Below, piece by piece: positions 26,803 to 35,185 of a stretch of DNA of 35,185 nucleotides (positions within the stretch are counted from its first letter, which is position 1; each line of letters begins with the position of its first letter). Where the stretch lies: NCBI GenBank assembly GCA_938008535.1, contig CALLKF010000145.1:1-35185 (forward strand), given 5' to 3'. The stretch is from an uncultured Saprospirales bacterium (GTDB taxonomy: Bacteria; Bacteroidota; Bacteroidia; Chitinophagales; JADIYW01). The notes beneath the pieces are model-generated. The model worked only from the letters and a program-made list of their open reading frames with translations, ran no database searches and had not been told where the DNA came from. Made by a program: the position numbers and the translations under genes.

Positions 26803-29412
26803 ATGGCAAAAGAGAAAGAAGTAAAAGAAACACCATTAATGGGTCAGTACAACAAGATAAAACAAAAATATCCTGATGCTATTTTGTTGTTTCGTGTAGG
26901 TGATTTTTATGAAACATTTGGCGCAGATGCCATCAAAGCTTCTGCCATTTTAGGCATCGTTTTAACCAAGCGCGCCAATGGTGCTGAAACTCACTTAGAA
27001 CTTGCTGGTTTTCCGCATCATTCTGTAGATACCTATTTGCCAAAGTTGGTAAAAGCCGGTTATCGCGTAGCAATTTGCGAACAACTTGAAGATCCGAAAC
27101 TTACCAAAACCATAGTAAAACGTGGTGTTACAGAACTCATCACACCAGGTGTTGCCATCAACGATAAAATTTTAGACCATAAATCCAATAACTTTTTAGC
27201 ATCGATTTTTTTTGCTGATAAACAAATCGGCATTGCGTTTATAGATATTTCAACTGGTGAATTTTTAATAGCTGAAGGCGATGAATCCTATATCGATAAA
27301 TTAATTCAAAGCTTTGCACCATCAGAAATTATTTTCCCAAAACATCAGCAAAAAAAATTTGTTGGTTTGTATGGCAATAAATACTACACGTTTGCTTTAG
27401 AAGATTGGATTTATCAGGAAGATTTTTTAAAAGAAAAACTGCAAAATCATTTCCAAGTACAAACACTCAAAGGTTTTGGAATTGATGAATTGAATATTGG
27501 CATTTTAGCGGCTGGTGCTTGCTTGCAATATTTAGCAGATACCGAACATAATAAACTGCAACATATTGCAACTATTTCACGAATTGAACACGATAAATTT
27601 GTTTGGATTGATCGATTTACTGCACGCAATTTAGAGCTCATAAACAGCATGCACGAAAAAGGTGTGCCGTTGATTTCTATTTTAGATAAAACGATTTCGC
27701 CAATGGGCAGCCGTTTGCTAAAACGCTGGATGGTGTTGCCTTTGAAAGATATTCAGCAAATTAATGAACGCTTAGATGCTGTCGAATTTTTGATAAAAGA
27801 TCAGGATGTTTTACAAACGATTATTCACCACATCAAACAAATTGGCGACTTAGAAAGATTGATTTCAAAAGTTCCATTAGGTAAAGTAAATCCACGCGAA
27901 GTGGTGCAATTAAAACGTGCCTTGATTGCTATTCAGCCAATTAAAGAATTGTGTTTGCAAAGCAATAATAATGGATTGAAAAAGATAGGCGAACAATTGC
28001 ATTTGTGTCAGTTGATGAAAGAGAAAATTGACAACACCTTAAATGAAGACGCACCAGTACAAGTACAGAAAGGAAACGCCATAAAAGCTGGTGTTTCGGC
28101 TGATTTAGATGAACTCAGAAACTTATCTTCATCTGGAAAAAATTACTTATTAGAAATACAAAACCGCGAAAGCGAACGCACGCAAATTCCATCTTTAAAA
28201 ATTGGTTTTAATAATGTATTCGGTTATTTTTTAGAAGTAAGAAATACACATAAAGATAAAGTACCAACTGATTGGATTCGGAAGCAAACATTGACTGGTG
28301 CCGAACGTTACATAACACCGGAACTAAAAGAATACGAAGAAAAAATATTAGGTGCTGAAGAAAAAATTCTATCGTTAGAAGTAAAATTATTTGAAGCACT
28401 AGTCACTGAATTGTTAGATTATATTCAGCCAATACAACTCAACGCCAACTTAATTGCACGATTGGATTGTTTACAATCGTTCGTCACCATTGCATTAAAA
28501 AACAATTACAGACGACCAATTTTAACGGATGATATTTCGTTAAAAATTACAGAAGGTCGCCATCCAGTTATTGAACACCAGTTGCCGTTGGGTGAACAAT
28601 ACATTCCAAACGATGTGTATTTGCATCCTGAAGAACAGCAAATTATTATCATCACTGGACCGAATATGTCAGGTAAATCAGCCATTTTGAGGCAAACAGC
28701 ACTGATTGTATTGATGGCGCAAATTGGTAGTTTTGTGCCAGCGCAGGAAGCACATATTGGCATCGTTGATAAAATTTTTACGCGCGTTGGTGCCAGCGAT
28801 AATTTGAGTTTAGGCGAATCTACGTTTATGGTTGAAATGATTGAAACAGCCAGTATCGTCAATAATATTTCGGAAAGAAGTTTGGTGTTGTTAGATGAAA
28901 TTGGACGCGGAACCTCCACGTATGATGGTATTTCGATTGCATGGAGTTTGGTAGAGTTTTTACACAACAACAAAATAGCGAAACCGAAAACCATGTTTGC
29001 CACGCACTACCATGAGTTGAATGAACTCGCCGATAAATTTCCTCGCATTAAAAATTATAATGTTGCCGTGAAAGAAACCACCAACAAAGTGGTGTTTTTG
29101 CGCAAACTCATTGAAGGTGGTTCACAACATAGTTTTGGTATTCATGTAGCGAAAATGGCAGGCATGCCGAACGAATTAATCAACCGTGCCAACGAGATTT
29201 TGCAAGAGTTAGAATCGCAACGAAACTTAGCAACTGATATTTCCACCACGTTAAAAAGTTTACCAGCAAAAGATGATTTCCAACTCAACATGTTCGCCAT
29301 GGACGATCCAAGATTGCTGAAATTAAAAGAAGTGTTGGAGAAAGTAAATATCAATACATTGACGCCTATTGAAGCATTGATGAAATTAGATGAATTACGG
29401 AAGTTGCTATAA
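26803..29412 (+). CDS. mutS: DNA mismatch repair protein MutS
   Basis: 869 residues, full length for MutS1. The mismatch-reading motif is DFYETFG with F35-Y36-E37. The connector, core lever and clamp domains follow, then the ABC ATPase: Walker A GPNMSGKS at 619-626, Walker B/signature region LLDEIGRGTSTYDG near 695-708, and ATHYHEL. The C-terminus ends in the helix-turn-helix dimer region (LTPIEALMKLDELRKLL). It recognises base mismatches and recruits MutL, which is not in this window. The gene starts 32 bases after a palindromic repeat, and its promoter may overlap that repeat. No defects are seen. Confidence 0.97.
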   Translation: MAKEKEVKETPLMGQYNKIKQKYPDAILLFRVGDFYETFGADAIKASAILGIVLTKRANGAETHLELAGFPHHSVDTYLPKLVKAGYRVAICEQLEDPKLTKTIVKRGVTELITPGVAINDKILDHKSNNFLASIFFADKQIGIAFIDISTGEFLIAEGDESYIDKLIQSFAPSEIIFPKHQQKKFVGLYGNKYYTFALEDWIYQEDFLKEKLQNHFQVQTLKGFGIDELNIGILAAGACLQYLADTEHNKLQHIATISRIEHDKFVWIDRFTARNLELINSMHEKGVPLISILDKTISPMGSRLLKRWMVLPLKDIQQINERLDAVEFLIKDQDVLQTIIHHIKQIGDLERLISKVPLGKVNPREVVQLKRALIAIQPIKELCLQSNNNGLKKIGEQLHLCQLMKEKIDNTLNEDAPVQVQKGNAIKAGVSADLDELRNLSSSGKNYLLEIQNRESERTQIPSLKIGFNNVFGYFLEVRNTHKDKVPTDWIRKQTLTGAERYITPELKEYEEKILGAEEKILSLEVKLFEALVTELLDYIQPIQLNANLIARLDCLQSFVTIALKNNYRRPILTDDISLKITEGRHPVIEHQLPLGEQYIPNDVYLHPEEQQIIIITGPNMSGKSAILRQTALIVLMAQIGSFVPAQEAHIGIVDKIFTRVGASDNLSLGESTFMVEMIETASIVNNISERSLVLLDEIGRGTSTYDGISIAWSLVEFLHNNKIAKPKTMFATHYHELNELADKFPRIKNYNVAVKETTNKVVFLRKLIEGGSQHSFGIHVAKMAGMPNELINRANEILQELESQRNLATDISTTLKSLPAKDDFQLNMFAMDDPRLLKLKEVLEKVNINTLTPIEALMKLDELRKLL

Positions 29413-29504
29413 CACACTTATTTTAAATTACTTACACTATATTATAAATTTTATTAATTTACAAACTGTAAAATTTGTCTTTAACAAAAATTGCATAAAT
29501 TAAG

Positions 29505-29512
29505 TAACTTTG
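29505..29512 (+). promoter_or_regulatory. Candidate -7 box of the 1031-aa surface protein gene
   Basis: TAACTTTG fits TAnnTTTG, 17 bases before the ATG at 29530. No well-placed TTTG -33 box is seen; TTTAAC lies 25 bases upstream. Confidence 0.45.
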
Positions 29513-29529
29513 TATAAAACAAGTTTTAT

Positions 29530-32500
29530 ATGAAAAAATATATTTTGGTTCTTATGAATTTATTTTTTTATTCAATACACCTATACGCACAGTTTAAAGG
29601 AACATTAAAAAACATTGAATATAAAAACAATAAGATTACAATTGAATATAATACTAACCAGGATGGTTCACTTTGCAATGGATGCAACATTGCATGTAAG
29701 GGTGAATATACAAATACACTGCAATTTACTGCGACAAAAGCAGATCACAATTCAAACGGTTATGCTTCATTTTTTCTTTTTCCCGAGAATGCAATATTAA
29801 AATCAAACAGCTATGAGTTTATACATGGTTTTTCTAATTCAACGGATACGCTTTTAAGTCCATACGTATGTATAACTCAAGATACAACTACATATTGTTA
29901 TCATGATGATGGTTTACCTACTATTGAAGATTCTTATCTGGATGCAAATAACTTCTATCATTATATTGGATATATTGGTGGAAATAAAGGAAACTGCTAT
30001 TATTTACCTGCATATAAGTTAAGATATACAAAATACAGTTCAAGAGGTTATTATCCTGATTCTTTACTTCAATATTATGATATAGAAACTTACGATCCAA
30101 ATAACAAAAATACTTTTACTGGATTCCAAGCTTCGATCATGCCTACTAAAGATAACCAACAATTAATTATCTATAGTACGCCAGACACAAACTTTAATCA
30201 ATATGGATTTACAAAACCAACTGGATTCCGTATAATAAAATTAGATACTAATTTACATCAAACTTACAGCGAAAATATTTTTTCATCTTATTATTCTGAC
30301 ACTACTTACTTAAACATTACAGTTACTAATAGAAAATCTACTCCTGGTAAAATATTTATCGGTGGATATGCCGGATACTATATAAATTACTCTGGAGATT
30401 CGTCTTATTATTTTTTAGTTGAATGTGATTCAAATGGGATTGTATTACATGAAACATTAAGTTCAAACATCTCAATTCTAGATTCAGTTCGAATTGTTAA
30501 TAAAGAATATTCGATATTTACTACGGATACATCAACTTGTATAACCTATTATAATGCTAATGGTGATTCAATTAATTCAGTTTTATTTAACCAAAGACTT
30601 ATTCACAATTTTGTAAAAACGAAAGACAATAAATATTTATTCGTGTCTTTAAATCAAAATGGAAATGGTAACTACGATACTTATATTTCTGTTTATAATT
30701 CAGTTGGTCGTTTAATTAAGCATCAGTTGTTTATACAATATTTTTTAAATGAATATGCATATAACACAGTCTCGCTTCTTGGACTTGATTCGTTTAACAA
30801 TATTATGTTTTTTGCAAATGAACCATCTTACGAATGTGGAATGGCTTGCGGTGGTGTTTTTCAAAATATTATATATAGTTCAACAAACTTAGAATCACTT
30901 AACTATGTTAATGGAAAAATTATAACCGATATCAATCGAAATTGTGAAGAAAATACTGATGAAATTGGAGCAAAAAATATTTTGGTAGAATTGAAATTAA
31001 ACACCAAAAAATATTTTACACTAAGTGATGATTCAGGAAAATATAAATTCACACCTTACGACACAGGCCACGGCAAAGTAATTCTGCATCTGGAAAATCA
31101 AAGTACATATACCAATGCTTGCCAGGACACCTTTGATGTGTATATTTCTGATACTTCGCAAAACCTGGAAATCAATTTCTTAGTGCAGACACCAAGTTGC
31201 GGTCATCCAACGCCAAAATTAAATGTAGAAATTTCAACGCCTTTTTTACGCAGATGTTTTGATAATAATTATACGCTTACTGTCTTTAATGAAAGCAGCG
31301 ACACTGCTTTTAACAGCTATGTGGATATTGAACTGGATGAACATTTGATCGCAACAGATACAGCATTTTCATCAGCACAAAACTTAGGGAATAATAGCTA
31401 TCGCTTTTATATTGGTAATGTGCCACCTTTGCAAACTATTCGTAAACAGCTTAAAATAAAAGTCGATTGTGATTCTACTATTTTAGGACAAACGCATTGT
31501 GTGAAAGCCACTGCATTCCCTTATGAGTTTTGCAATATTATAGATGCTAAATATATGCAGGCACATACTGCTTGCAGAAACGATTCTGTCATTTTCACCA
31601 TAAAAAATATTGGTTATCCTAAAAATTTTCAGCAGTATTTTCGCATTATAGAAAACGATACTATAACATATAATGGCATACTTAGTTTTACTCAATCAAT
31701 ATCGCAAAACTCATTAACATATTACAATCCAACAGGAAAAACCTATCGGTTAGAAACGCGCCAATATCCAATGTATGTTAATGAAGACACTATCTTGTCT
31801 GTTACTATCGAAGGTTGCGGCAACCCTAATTTTTCTACAGGTTATGTTAATTTATTTTCTCAGGATGATGATGCGCCGAATGTTGATATTGATTGTCATC
31901 AAAACGTTGGCAGCTTCGATCCGAATGAAAAAACAGCACAGCCAAACGGCTTTGGTGATAGCTTATATATCTTGCCAAACACGCCAATTGAATACACCAT
32001 TCATTTTCAAAATAAAGGAACATTTGCGGCAAGCTATATAACCATTACAGATACCTTATCTGCGTTTTTTGATATCACTACTTTTCAAATGCTTTCGTCA
32101 AGCCATCCATTTACGTATGCAATTATTGATTCTAATATTTTGCAGTTCACAAGTACTTCCATTAATTTGCCTGCTGAACAGGATGATACTTTAGGTTCAA
32201 ATGGCTATATCAAATTTAAGATCTCACCTAAAAAGAATATTCCAACAGCTACAACTATAAAAAATACTGCATCTATTATTTTTGATTTCAATACACCAAT
32301 CATCACAAATACCGTCATTAGAAATGTGACTGATGATTTTTTAAAAGTAAAAATCATCAGTTCGGTAAAAAATAATCTCACTAAAATAAAAACAACCATC
32401 TATCCAAATCCATTTAATCAAACCGCAACACTTTCATTCGATTATCAGCAGCCAACGCAATTAACCATTTTTTCTATCGATGGAAAAATCATGCAGCAAT

Positions 32501-32625
32501 ATCAATCAACTGATAATTTTTATACGATAGATAGAAAGCAGCTAAGCAAAGGAATGTATTTATATGAATTGAAAAAAATCTCAAACAACGAACTATTAGA
32601 CACAGGTAAACTGGTGATACAATAA
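29530..32625 (+). CDS. Large secreted protein with DUF7619-like and T9SS type A sorting domains
   Basis: 1031 residues. The signal peptide ends HLYAQ (about residue 21). Residues about 60-450 look like a beta-propeller-type narrative region, with recurring strands reporting an outer-membrane or extracellular protein. Residues about 461-530 form a carboxypeptidase-regulatory/SdrD-B-like module (VNGKIITDINRNCEENTDEI, then SDDSGKYKFTPYDTG). Residues about 793-930 match the DUF7619 type found near the end of Bacteroidota surface proteins (GSFDPNEKTAQP ... PIEYTIHFQNKG ... ASIIFDFNTPIITN). Residues 956-1031 are a T9SS type A sorting domain (IYPNPFNQTATLSF, IFSIDGKIMQQYQS, LSKGMYLYEL). The function of the body is unknown. 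Export through T9SS is secure; type A signal unlike the two type B proteins upstream. Confidence 0.88.
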   Translation: MKKYILVLMNLFFYSIHLYAQFKGTLKNIEYKNNKITIEYNTNQDGSLCNGCNIACKGEYTNTLQFTATKADHNSNGYASFFLFPENAILKSNSYEFIHGFSNSTDTLLSPYVCITQDTTTYCYHDDGLPTIEDSYLDANNFYHYIGYIGGNKGNCYYLPAYKLRYTKYSSRGYYPDSLLQYYDIETYDPNNKNTFTGFQASIMPTKDNQQLIIYSTPDTNFNQYGFTKPTGFRIIKLDTNLHQTYSENIFSSYYSDTTYLNITVTNRKSTPGKIFIGGYAGYYINYSGDSSYYFLVECDSNGIVLHETLSSNISILDSVRIVNKEYSIFTTDTSTCITYYNANGDSINSVLFNQRLIHNFVKTKDNKYLFVSLNQNGNGNYDTYISVYNSVGRLIKHQLFIQYFLNEYAYNTVSLLGLDSFNNIMFFANEPSYECGMACGGVFQNIIYSSTNLESLNYVNGKIITDINRNCEENTDEIGAKNILVELKLNTKKYFTLSDDSGKYKFTPYDTGHGKVILHLENQSTYTNACQDTFDVYISDTSQNLEINFLVQTPSCGHPTPKLNVEISTPFLRRCFDNNYTLTVFNESSDTAFNSYVDIELDEHLIATDTAFSSAQNLGNNSYRFYIGNVPPLQTIRKQLKIKVDCDSTILGQTHCVKATAFPYEFCNIIDAKYMQAHTACRNDSVIFTIKNIGYPKNFQQYFRIIENDTITYNGILSFTQSISQNSLTYYNPTGKTYRLETRQYPMYVNEDTILSVTIEGCGNPNFSTGYVNLFSQDDDAPNVDIDCHQNVGSFDPNEKTAQPNGFGDSLYILPNTPIEYTIHFQNKGTFAASYITITDTLSAFFDITTFQMLSSSHPFTYAIIDSNILQFTSTSINLPAEQDDTLGSNGYIKFKISPKKNIPTATTIKNTASIIFDFNTPIITNTVIRNVTDDFLKVKIISSVKNNLTKIKTTIYPNPFNQTATLSFDYQQPTQLTIFSIDGKIMQQYQSTDNFYTIDRKQLSKGMYLYELKKISNNELLDTGKLVIQ

Positions 32626-32681
32626 ATATTATTATCACGTTTAAGGAAATTGTTATGAAATAAAAAAAATCACCTGAACGC

Positions 32682-32711
32682 TTGTCAAAAATAAAAAGAT
32701 TACTATCTTTG
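32682..32711 (+). promoter_or_regulatory. Promoter of the tRNA-Gly gene
   Basis: TTG at 32682-32684, 19 bases, then TATCTTTG at 32704-32711: a textbook Bacteroidota promoter 42 bases before the tRNA. Confidence 0.8.
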
Positions 32712-32753
32712 CAATCCGTTAGCGAAAACACGCTAATAGTTCTTTAAAATTAT

Positions 32754-32829
32754 GCGAAAGTAGCTCAGTTGGTAGAGCATTACCTTGCCAAGGTAAGGGT
32801 CGCGGGTTCGAGTCTCGTCTTTCGCTCCA
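32754..32829 (+). tRNA. tRNA-Gly (anticodon GCC)
   Basis: Complete cloverleaf: acceptor GCGAAAG (32754-32760) with CTTTCGC (32819-32825), D arm GCTC/GAGC, anticodon stem TTACC/GGTAA with loop TTGCCAA (anticodon 32787-32789), T arm containing GGTTCGAGTC. Discriminator T and an encoded CCA (32827-32829). U73 is typical of tRNA-Gly. Confidence 0.97.
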
Positions 32830-32851
32830 TTTGTTTACAAACTATCCTTTT

Positions 32852-32898
32852 AGTTGTTTACGGTTCATGTTCCATGATTCAAGTAAACAACTTTTTTA
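32852..32898 (+). terminator. Terminator-like hairpin between the two tRNAs
   Basis: A 10-bp stem AGTTGTTTAC (32852-32861) / GTAAACAACT (32883-32892) with a 21-base loop, followed by Ts. It probably ends the tRNA-Gly transcript or marks a processing site if the tRNAs are cotranscribed. Confidence 0.6.
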
Positions 32899-32906
32899 TT
32901 AAAGTT

Positions 32907-32989
32907 GCCCGGGTGGTGGAATGGTAGACACGCAGGACTTAAAATCCTGTGACTTCACGGTTGTGCGGGTTCGAGTCCCGCCCCGGGTA
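32907..32989 (+). tRNA. tRNA-Leu (anticodon UAA)
   Basis: Class II tRNA with acceptor GCCCGGG (32907-32913) pairing CCCGGGT (32982-32988, one G-U), anticodon stem CAGGA/TCCTG with loop CTTAAAA (anticodon TAA at 32940-32942), a long variable arm and T arm GCGGGTTCGAGTCCCGC. Discriminator A at 32989; CCA is not encoded (CAGG follows), unlike the tRNA-Gly next to it. The recombinase gene on the other strand overlaps its last 35 bases, consistent with an attachment site in the 3' half of this tRNA. Confidence 0.96.
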
Positions 32990-34517
32990 CAGGAAGGGAC
33001 AAACCGTTATTTTTAACGGTTTTCCCCTCTTCTTTTTCCTCATAACTATTTGGTTTTCTGTTTAATAATTCTAAAACTTTATTTAATTCTGTGGTTCGAC
33101 ATCCATTATTCCCAATTATGATACTTTCAGGGAATAATGAACCAACAATAACTCGTTTACCATCATAATCAGCATTCATAAACAAATCGTGTAAATTGGA
33201 TAGCATCTTTAAGCCAGCCTCTACACAGTACTTTAAATCATTATTCTTAGTACCGTAGCTAATTTCTTCAAGGTCGGAGTTAATTTCACGTATACGACCT
33301 TTATATCGTTCTGTAATGCTATTAAAGGTATCTATTGAAATATCCTTATTAACTAGTCTATCTTCTGTCTCTTCAATCTTCTTTTGCAAATCACTTCTTT
33401 CTATTACCTTCTTTTTCTGTTGCTTAATACCATCCTCTACACTCTTATTAGCAACATCCAGTAAAATCTCTTTATATAGTTGCTGAATATTTGGATGTAT
33501 TTGTAAATCCGCTAAAATTTTAGCGACTTCATCATGGACTTTTTTTAAGGAAACTCTCGTAGGACATCCATTACAACAATGATAGTAATTGTATTTTTTA
33601 CTACGCCCACTTGATGCGCTCCCAGTCAGTTTATTGCCACAAACATCACATTCCAAAAAACCACGTAATGGAAATGAAATATTCTTGTTGGATGGAACTA
33701 TACCTTTCCACCTTTTACCGTCACGTATCGCTTGAACTTTCGAGAAAGTTTCTATGTCGATAATCGCAGGGTGTTTTCCTTCAACTATAAATGATGATTC
33801 TTTCTTATACTCTGGCACATAGATTTTACCTGTATATGTTACATTTTTTAATGCTCTGTAAAAAGGTTGTTTAGTAAGATTTAAACCATGTTTTTGTAAC
33901 CGCTTTCTAATTGCTTCTATAGATTCAACCCCCAAAGCAATTTCCTTAAATGCTCTTGTCATTAAATGAGCATCATTACTAAATTCTAATGTCGATTTTT
34001 TATTGAAGTCTCTAATATTTCTGTAACCGTATGGAGCTAAACCTGTAAAGTACCCTTCTTTCTTAGCTTGATGTGTACCATCCATAGTTCGAGAAGAAAT
34101 TTTATGTCGTTCAACTTCTCCAAGTGTTAAATACATTGCGAGAATCATACGATTGTCTGGATTCGTCATGTCAAGCCATTGTTCAGTAGCATTAACCTCA
34201 ACACCCATTTGTTCGTAGTCGCTTAAAACAGCAAAAGCCTTCTCTACATTTCTGGAGAACCTATCCCACTTAACAAATAACAGCATCTGAATATCCTTTT
34301 TATTTGCCTTTACATATGTGTGTAATTTAACCCATTCAGGGCGGTTAAAATTTTTAGCTGAATGGTCTTCACGAAAGACCTTTATTATATTATACCCTTT
34401 AATTTCACAGAATTTCTTAATTGATTCATGTTGATAATCTAAGCTAAAACCTTGTGTAGCTTGTTCGTCGGTGCTTACTCTTAAGTACACCACTACATTT
34501 ATTATTCCTTTCTTCAT
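32955..34517 (-). CDS. Large serine recombinase (integrase) overlapping tRNA-Leu
   Basis: 520 residues, standard for large serine recombinases. The catalytic resolvase domain (about 5-160) has the nucleophile S15 in YLRVSTDEQ and the R motif KWDRFSRN (R86, R89). The recombinase domain follows (about 165-275, GYRNIRDF ... YTGKIYVPEY). A zinc ribbon lies at about 290-318 (C290, C293, C314/C315, C318), and a coiled coil of charged helices at about 360-430. It would integrate and excise a mobile element. The C-terminal VPGAGLEPAQP is encoded by the antisense of the tRNA-Leu 3' half, so the tRNA supplies the tail and the stop TGA. In the excised circular form the tail would differ. An upstream 39-codon ORF ends 10 bases before its start and likely shares its transcript. 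Confidence 0.93.
   Translation of the reverse strand: MKKGIINVVVYLRVSTDEQATQGFSLDYQHESIKKFCEIKGYNIIKVFREDHSAKNFNRPEWVKLHTYVKANKKDIQMLLFVKWDRFSRNVEKAFAVLSDYEQMGVEVNATEQWLDMTNPDNRMILAMYLTLGEVERHKISSRTMDGTHQAKKEGYFTGLAPYGYRNIRDFNKKSTLEFSNDAHLMTRAFKEIALGVESIEAIRKRLQKHGLNLTKQPFYRALKNVTYTGKIYVPEYKKESSFIVEGKHPAIIDIETFSKVQAIRDGKRWKGIVPSNKNISFPLRGFLECDVCGNKLTGSASSGRSKKYNYYHCCNGCPTRVSLKKVHDEVAKILADLQIHPNIQQLYKEILLDVANKSVEDGIKQQKKKVIERSDLQKKIEETEDRLVNKDISIDTFNSITERYKGRIREINSDLEEISYGTKNNDLKYCVEAGLKMLSNLHDLFMNADYDGKRVIVGSLFPESIIIGNNGCRTTELNKVLELLNRKPNSYEEKEEGKTVKNNGLSLPVPGAGLEPAQP
33001..33022 (+). terminator. Hairpin just beyond tRNA-Leu, inside the recombinase gene
   Basis: Perfect 9-bp stem AAACCGTTA / TAACGGTTT with loop TTTT, 12 bases after the tRNA end and running into a short T/C tract. 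It could end the tRNA transcript before it becomes antisense to the recombinase. It is also near-symmetric on the other strand. Confidence 0.45.
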
Positions 34518-34527
34518 CTTTAATTTT

Positions 34528-34647
34528 TTAATTGTTTTTTAATTTTGATAATTTGTATAACAGCTGTCTGATAATCTCTATTTCTTCGTCGCTGTAATTC
34601 ACTCCATTTTTGTTAAGTTTTTTTTTACATTCTGTTATTGATAACAT
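34528..34647 (-). CDS. 39-aa ORF upstream of the serine recombinase
   Basis: Read from ATG at 34645-34647 to TAA at 34528-34530: starts MLSITECKKKLNKNGVNYSD and ends YKLSKLKNN. It is a compact helical peptide, and its YSDEEIEIIRQLLYKL segment looks like a genuine amphipathic helix. It ends 10 bases before the recombinase start and follows a good promoter, so it is probably the first gene of the recombinase operon. Short ORFs in this position occur before serine recombinases in other Bacteroidota elements (recalled, not checked). Role unknown; possibly a directionality or regulatory factor. Confidence 0.68.
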   Translation of the reverse strand: MLSITECKKKLNKNGVNYSDEEIEIIRQLLYKLSKLKNN

Positions 34648-34731
34648 TTTTAATCATGCCCTATTCTCATTTTTTATTGGGCAGAGAATTATTCCTTTTA
34701 AGGTCATATCAAGACCGCCCTGAATCATATT

Positions 34732-34762
34732 CAAAGATACAACATTTTGAAAACCAGGACAA
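34732..34762 (-). promoter_or_regulatory. Promoter of the recombinase operon
   Basis: On the minus strand, TTG (34760-34762), 20 bases, TATCTTTG (34732-34739): an exact Bacteroidota -7 box. The leader of about 80 nt contains a GCCC...GGGC pairing just before the ATG of the 39-aa ORF. Confidence 0.7.
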
Positions 34763-34812
34763 TAGAAGTACTCAACACTTATTGTGTTTAAAAATATAAC
34801 TCAAAAATTTGG

Positions 34813-34962
34813 TTAGTGTTGCTGTTCTATTTGATAAGCTATAAGGCTCAGCGTGTATAGGCTATTTATTATTTCGTTAGCCAATTCAATACTAATATTT
34901 TTATCATTAGTAAGTTTCTTCAAGTCCTCTATGGATAATTTACATGATTCATTTTCATTCAT
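34813..34962 (-). CDS. 49-aa ORF at the start of the integrative element
   Basis: Read from ATG at 34960-34962 to TAA at 34813-34815: MNENESCKLSIEDLKKLTND, then KNISIELANEIINSLYTLSL, then IAYQIEQQH. It is strongly helical with regular Leu/Ile spacing. Its plan (S-x-E-L/I then a helix with NSLYTL or RQLLYKL) resembles the 39-aa ORF downstream, so the two may be distant relatives. It lies upstream of the recombinase promoter and so may be a separate transcript. No family is recognised. Confidence 0.52.
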   Translation of the reverse strand: MNENESCKLSIEDLKKLTNDKNISIELANEIINSLYTLSLIAYQIEQQH

Positions 34963-35185
34963 ATTTTAAAACTATTGTTATACCTTATTCACCTACATCA
35001 AGGATTTAATGTGTAGTTGCTATTCCAAATTTAATTAGAGTAAGTAACACTCTTTCTTTAATTAAAACAAATAAACTACTTTAAAATCATAGTGTCAAGG
35101 TTGCTTTCAATAATTTTTTATTCTAATTAAAATTTTATGTCTATTGGAAACATTATACCCAAATAACTAAACAAGGATATCAGGT
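34963..35185. other. Right-edge stretch without a recognisable gene
   Basis: 223 AT-rich bases. All frames are broken by stops; AATTAGAGTAAG and related AATTAGAA/TTCTAATT pieces occur but form no convincing promoter or terminator. The sequence belongs to the presumed integrative element. Confidence 0.4.

Larger units (their letters stand above)
32990..35185. mobile_element. Left end of a probable integrative element at tRNA-Leu (right end outside window)
   Basis: A serine recombinase is transcribed toward, and reads into, the 3' end of a tRNA gene; everything to the right is short ORFs of no host-like kind. The expected second copy of the tRNA 3' segment is not in the window, so the right boundary lies beyond 35185 and the extent is unknown. 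Confidence 0.55.

Noticed and set aside
32489..32731. Minus-strand 80-aa ORF near tRNA-Gly
   Set aside because: Covers the end of the T9SS type A domain and the exact tRNA promoter; hydrophobic chance frame.
34663..34812. Possible riboswitch in the recombinase leader
   Set aside because: Only a weak GCCC/GGGC pairing; no known riboswitch core was recognised.

Overview
The window looks like chromosomal DNA of a Bacteroidota bacterium. It is AT-rich. It encodes three secreted proteins with type IX secretion (T9SS) sorting domains (two type B/CHU_C, one type A), uses Bacteroidota-type promoters (TTG, about 19-21 nt, TAnnTTTG), and carries a PadR-PspC pair and a DUF7619-like surface protein. Genus cannot be fixed from the sequence alone.

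Layout. (1) 1-451: 3' end of an unrecognised gene and its terminator. (2) 684-16570: two giant paralogous surface proteins (2629 and 1860 aa) built mainly from a rigid 79-aa Cys-containing Ig/PKD-like repeat (28 and 12 copies), each ending in a CHU_C T9SS signal. Between them an IS1595-family (ISXO2-like) element (9019-10813) has split a small secreted-protein gene. Its 27-bp inverted repeats and perfect 8-bp target duplication are both visible, and the broken gene can be rejoined in frame. The element carries two extra ORFs besides the transposase. (3) 16554-18185 (-): MscS-type channel. (4) 18313-21286: envelope-stress-like cluster of two small secreted proteins, a PadR repressor and a PspC membrane protein. 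(5) 21458-22187: small TPR-like secreted protein, terminator, and a gene-poor palindromic stretch. (6) 22203-29412: housekeeping genes: SppA (-), FolK and a deoxynucleoside kinase (+), a lipoprotein (-), a SpoU/TrmH rRNA/tRNA methyltransferase (-), a mobile palindromic repeat, and MutS (+). (7) 29530-32625: large T9SS type A surface protein. (8) 32682-35185: tRNA-Gly(GCC), tRNA-Leu(UAA), and the left end of a probable integrative element. Its large serine recombinase reads into the tRNA-Leu gene, and two unlisted-size small ORFs lie upstream of it; the rest of the element is beyond the right edge.

How the parts work together. The giant repeat proteins and the 1031-aa protein are cell-surface or secreted products of T9SS, plausibly for adhesion or gliding. 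The PadR/PspC cluster, MscS channel, SppA and lipoprotein are envelope functions. The two mobile pieces (IS1595 element and tRNA-linked serine recombinase element) are the accessory parts and hold the least described small genes.
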